From JACJYE01 sp964432875 (GTDB lineage Bacteria > Bacteroidota > Bacteroidia > Chitinophagales > Saprospiraceae), in contig CAYSPJ010000047.1 of NCBI GenBank assembly GCA_964432875.1, forward strand, positions 1-35,053: DNA of 35,053 nucleotides, written 5' to 3'. The notes beneath the pieces are model-generated. The model was not told the DNA's origin. It saw nothing but the letters and a program-made list of their open reading frames with translations, and did no database searches. Made by a program: the position numbers and the translations under genes. Shown here in pieces: positions 33,472 to 35,053 of this stretch. Position 1 is the first letter of the stretch; every line of letters begins with the position of its first letter.

Positions 33472-34128
33472 ATGAAAAACGAAACCATTTCAAAACCACC
33501 CGGCACCCTGCCGACGCCCGACCAGGAACCGGGCCCCTTGCGCCTGATCGCCACCTTGGGCGTGGCTGGATTCTTCTCCGGCCTGCTGCTCGTGGGGGTA
33601 TATCTCTATACCCTGCCGTTGATCGAGGCCAACCGGCAGCAGGCGCTGGAGAAAGCGATTTACCTGGTCTTGCCAGGCAGCGTGCGCTTTGAAGCTTTGG
33701 TGCTGGATGCGGGCAAGTTGGTCGCTGCACCGGCTAGCAGCAAATCTTCCCATGGGATTTATGCCGGCTATGCTGAAGATGGCCGCCGGGTCGGCTTTGC
33801 CATCCCCGCTCAGGAGCCGGGCTATCAGGATATCATCGTCGGCATGATCGGCTACGACCCGGAGCGGCAGCTCGTCATCGGCTTCGAAGTGCTGGAGAGC
33901 AAGGAGACGCCGGGGCTGGGCGATAAGATTATCAAAGACCAGCGCTTCCGGGAGAGCTTCCTGGGCTTGGCGACGGTACCGCTGCCGGTGGCGGTCAAGC
34001 CCGGCGAAAAGCGCGCCCCCAATGAGGTCGAAGCCATCACCGGGGCGACGATTTCTTCCAAAGCCGTGCTGCGCATGGTCGCCAAAGCTCTGGAAGAATG
34101 GTCCGCCCCCATCGCTGAATACCTGTAG
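33472..34128 (+). CDS. rnfG: Rnf complex subunit G (FMN-carrying)
   Basis: A 218-residue subunit with one N-terminal TM helix (about 24-48) and a periplasmic FMN-binding domain. The FMN attachment motif is TGAT at 190-193 in EAITGATISSKAV, with T193 the flavinylated threonine. GYDPERQLVIGFEVLESKETPGLGDKI (about 124-150) is the family's core. Located between rnfD and rnfE, as usual in this phylum (BCDGEA order). An ApbE flavin transferase would be needed and is not in the window. Confidence 0.96.
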   Translation: MKNETISKPPGTLPTPDQEPGPLRLIATLGVAGFFSGLLLVGVYLYTLPLIEANRQQALEKAIYLVLPGSVRFEALVLDAGKLVAAPASSKSSHGIYAGYAEDGRRVGFAIPAQEPGYQDIIVGMIGYDPERQLVIGFEVLESKETPGLGDKIIKDQRFRESFLGLATVPLPVAVKPGEKRAPNEVEAITGATISSKAVLRMVAKALEEWSAPIAEYL

Positions 34129-34168
34129 GAGGCTGCATCAAACGCTGGCGTCCCGACGAGCGAAGCGA

Positions 34169-34199
34169 AGGCGGGTTGGAACGGAGTGACATCCCGCCT
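34169..34199. repeat. Imperfect hairpin of a REP-like repeat
   Basis: AGGCGGG (34169-34175) and CCCGCCT (34193-34199) form a 7-bp stem. The surrounding GAGCGAAGCGAAGG and GGAACGGAGTGAC pieces look like dispersed REP-type elements I have seen in Bacteroidota genomes, though this is from memory. Confidence 0.5.
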
Positions 34200-34205
34200 G
34201 AGGGT

Positions 34206-34234
34206 GGTGAAGCTGGTGAAGCTGGTGAAGCTGG
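34206..34234. repeat. Three tandem 9-bp repeats (GGTGAAGCT)
   Basis: Three exact copies of GGTGAAGCT plus a trailing GG lie in the rnfG-rnfE gap. No frame here is part of a gene. Confidence 0.9.
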
Positions 34235-34287
34235 AAGGCCCCGTTTCTAAATTTGGAGCAGAATTAAATTCTATTCCACCCCCTTAA

Positions 34288-34305
34288 TCCCCCGCCAGCG
34301 GGGGA
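34288..34305. repeat. GC-rich hairpin in the rnfG-rnfE gap
   Basis: TCCCCCGC and GCGGGGGA form a perfect 8-bp stem with a 2-nt loop, preceded by a CCCCCTTAA segment and followed by AGATTTC. It could weaken transcription of rnfE or protect the upstream message; there is no classical T-run. Confidence 0.7.
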
Positions 34306-34399
34306 GATTTCTTAACCTCATGTATTGTTTTTAAAAGATTATTTTGCAACCGAAGCGGCATTTATTCATTTGAAACAGCTTCATCTATCGAAACGATCA

Positions 34400-35023
34400 A
34401 TGATGAATATGAATAGCATACAACCAAATCAAACCGCAGAGGAATTCCTTAAAGGCCTGTGGAAAGAGAACCCGGTCTTCGTAGCGGTGCTGGGCATGTG
34501 CCCGGCCCTGGCGGTGACCAATACCGCGGTCAATAGCTTGGCCATGGGGCTGGCGACAACCTTTGTATTGTCGTTTTCCAGCCTGTTGGTCGCCAGTTTC
34601 CGCAAGCTGATACCCAAACAGGTGCGGATTACTGCTTTCATCTTCATCATCGCCACTTTTGTGACGGTGGTGGACTTCTTGCTGGCAGCGCTGGTGCCTG
34701 ATATCCACAAGGCGCTTGGGGCCTTTATCGCTTTGATCGTCGTGAATTGCCTCATCCTGGGGCGGCAGGAGGCTTTTGCCTCCAAGCACTCGGTGCGGCT
34801 GGCCCTGGCCGATGCGCTGGGTATGAGCCTGGGGTTTTCTTTTGCCTTGCTCTGCATCGGCATCATCCGGGAGGTATTGGGCAGCGGGAGCTTGTTTGGC
34901 TTCTCCTTGTTCGGGCCGGGCTTCGAGCCCTGGGTCATCATGGTATTGCCGCCGGGCGGCTTTTTTGCACTGGGCTTCTTGCTGTTGTTTTTCAATTGGC
35001 TGAAGCGGCGGCGGGTAGCGTGA
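34400..35023 (+). CDS. rnfE: Rnf complex subunit E
   Basis: A 207-residue integral membrane subunit with six predicted helices, homologous to RnfA, that helps form the ion channel and binds an Fe-S site between RnfA and RnfE. Diagnostic pieces are FLKGLWKENPVFVAVLGMCP with the conserved Cys, ALAVTNTAVNSLAMGLATT, and NCLILGRQEAFASKHSV. I chose the ATG at 34400 (others at 34403 and 34409); a longer frame would start at a TTG in the repeat-laden gap. The gap to rnfG is 271 nt and unusually long for this operon. rnfA is expected next, beyond the window edge. Confidence 0.93.
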   Translation: MMNMNSIQPNQTAEEFLKGLWKENPVFVAVLGMCPALAVTNTAVNSLAMGLATTFVLSFSSLLVASFRKLIPKQVRITAFIFIIATFVTVVDFLLAALVPDIHKALGAFIALIVVNCLILGRQEAFASKHSVRLALADALGMSLGFSFALLCIGIIREVLGSGSLFGFSLFGPGFEPWVIMVLPPGGFFALGFLLLFFNWLKRRRVA

Positions 35024-35053
35024 CAAGCGAGGGAAAGCGGAACTCGAAACTCG

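Overview
The window looks like the chromosome of an aerobic member of the Bacteroidota, most likely the Saprospiria/Lewinella side. The grounds are -7 promoter boxes of the form TAnnTTTG, a type IX secretion (T9SS) C-terminal sorting domain, an S46 dipeptidyl-peptidase, a paired active/inactive M16 peptidase operon, a glycine-rich RRM protein, a dockerin-bearing secreted thioredoxin, and a Bacteroidota-style rnf cluster. The placement is inferred from gene content; there is no 16S gene here.

Left part (1-6,008): a secreted thioredoxin-dockerin protein on the minus strand, then a plus-strand run of lipB (octanoyltransferase), a conserved protein of unknown function and a hotdog acyl-CoA thioesterase, then a large Asp-box beta-propeller with a T9SS tail. 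Next (6,029-11,709, minus strand) comes an unusual co-directional module: two paralogous secreted HELTH metalloproteases with TPR-like helices alternate with two paralogous secreted proteins (FecR-like N-terminus, Ig-like middle, helical C-terminus). One of the latter carries five tandem 39-bp repeats. Between the pairs lies a small one-TM gene that reads through only if one base is restored in a C run.

Middle (11,710-20,763): an RRM RNA-binding protein with a roughly 200-nt leader and a strong terminator, two M16 peptidases (one with an intact zinc site, one without), an S46 peptidase of DPP7 type, tRNA-Val(GAC) and tRNA-Pro(GGG) followed by a terminator, and a DUF4230-like membrane-anchored protein.

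Right part (21,172-35,023 and beyond): one long plus-strand energy operon, korA (gamma-alpha fusion) - korB - 857-aa protein - rnfB - 1132-aa protein - rnfC - rnfD - rnfG - rnfE; rnfA is expected just past the right edge. KorAB would oxidise a 2-oxoacid (probably 2-oxoglutarate) and reduce ferredoxin; Rnf would pass ferredoxin electrons to NAD+ and pump ions. The two large inserted proteins look like derivatives of pyruvate:ferredoxin oxidoreductase (PFOR). They keep [4Fe-4S] ferredoxin-type domains and the general fold, but the TPP motif and active-site cluster cysteines are gone. I read them as a possible dedicated electron conduit or scaffold between KorAB and Rnf, and they are the most interesting system here. 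Gaps in this operon have also been colonised by palindromic repeats, including two 28-nt perfect palindromes with the same ends and centre and fully compensated differences between.
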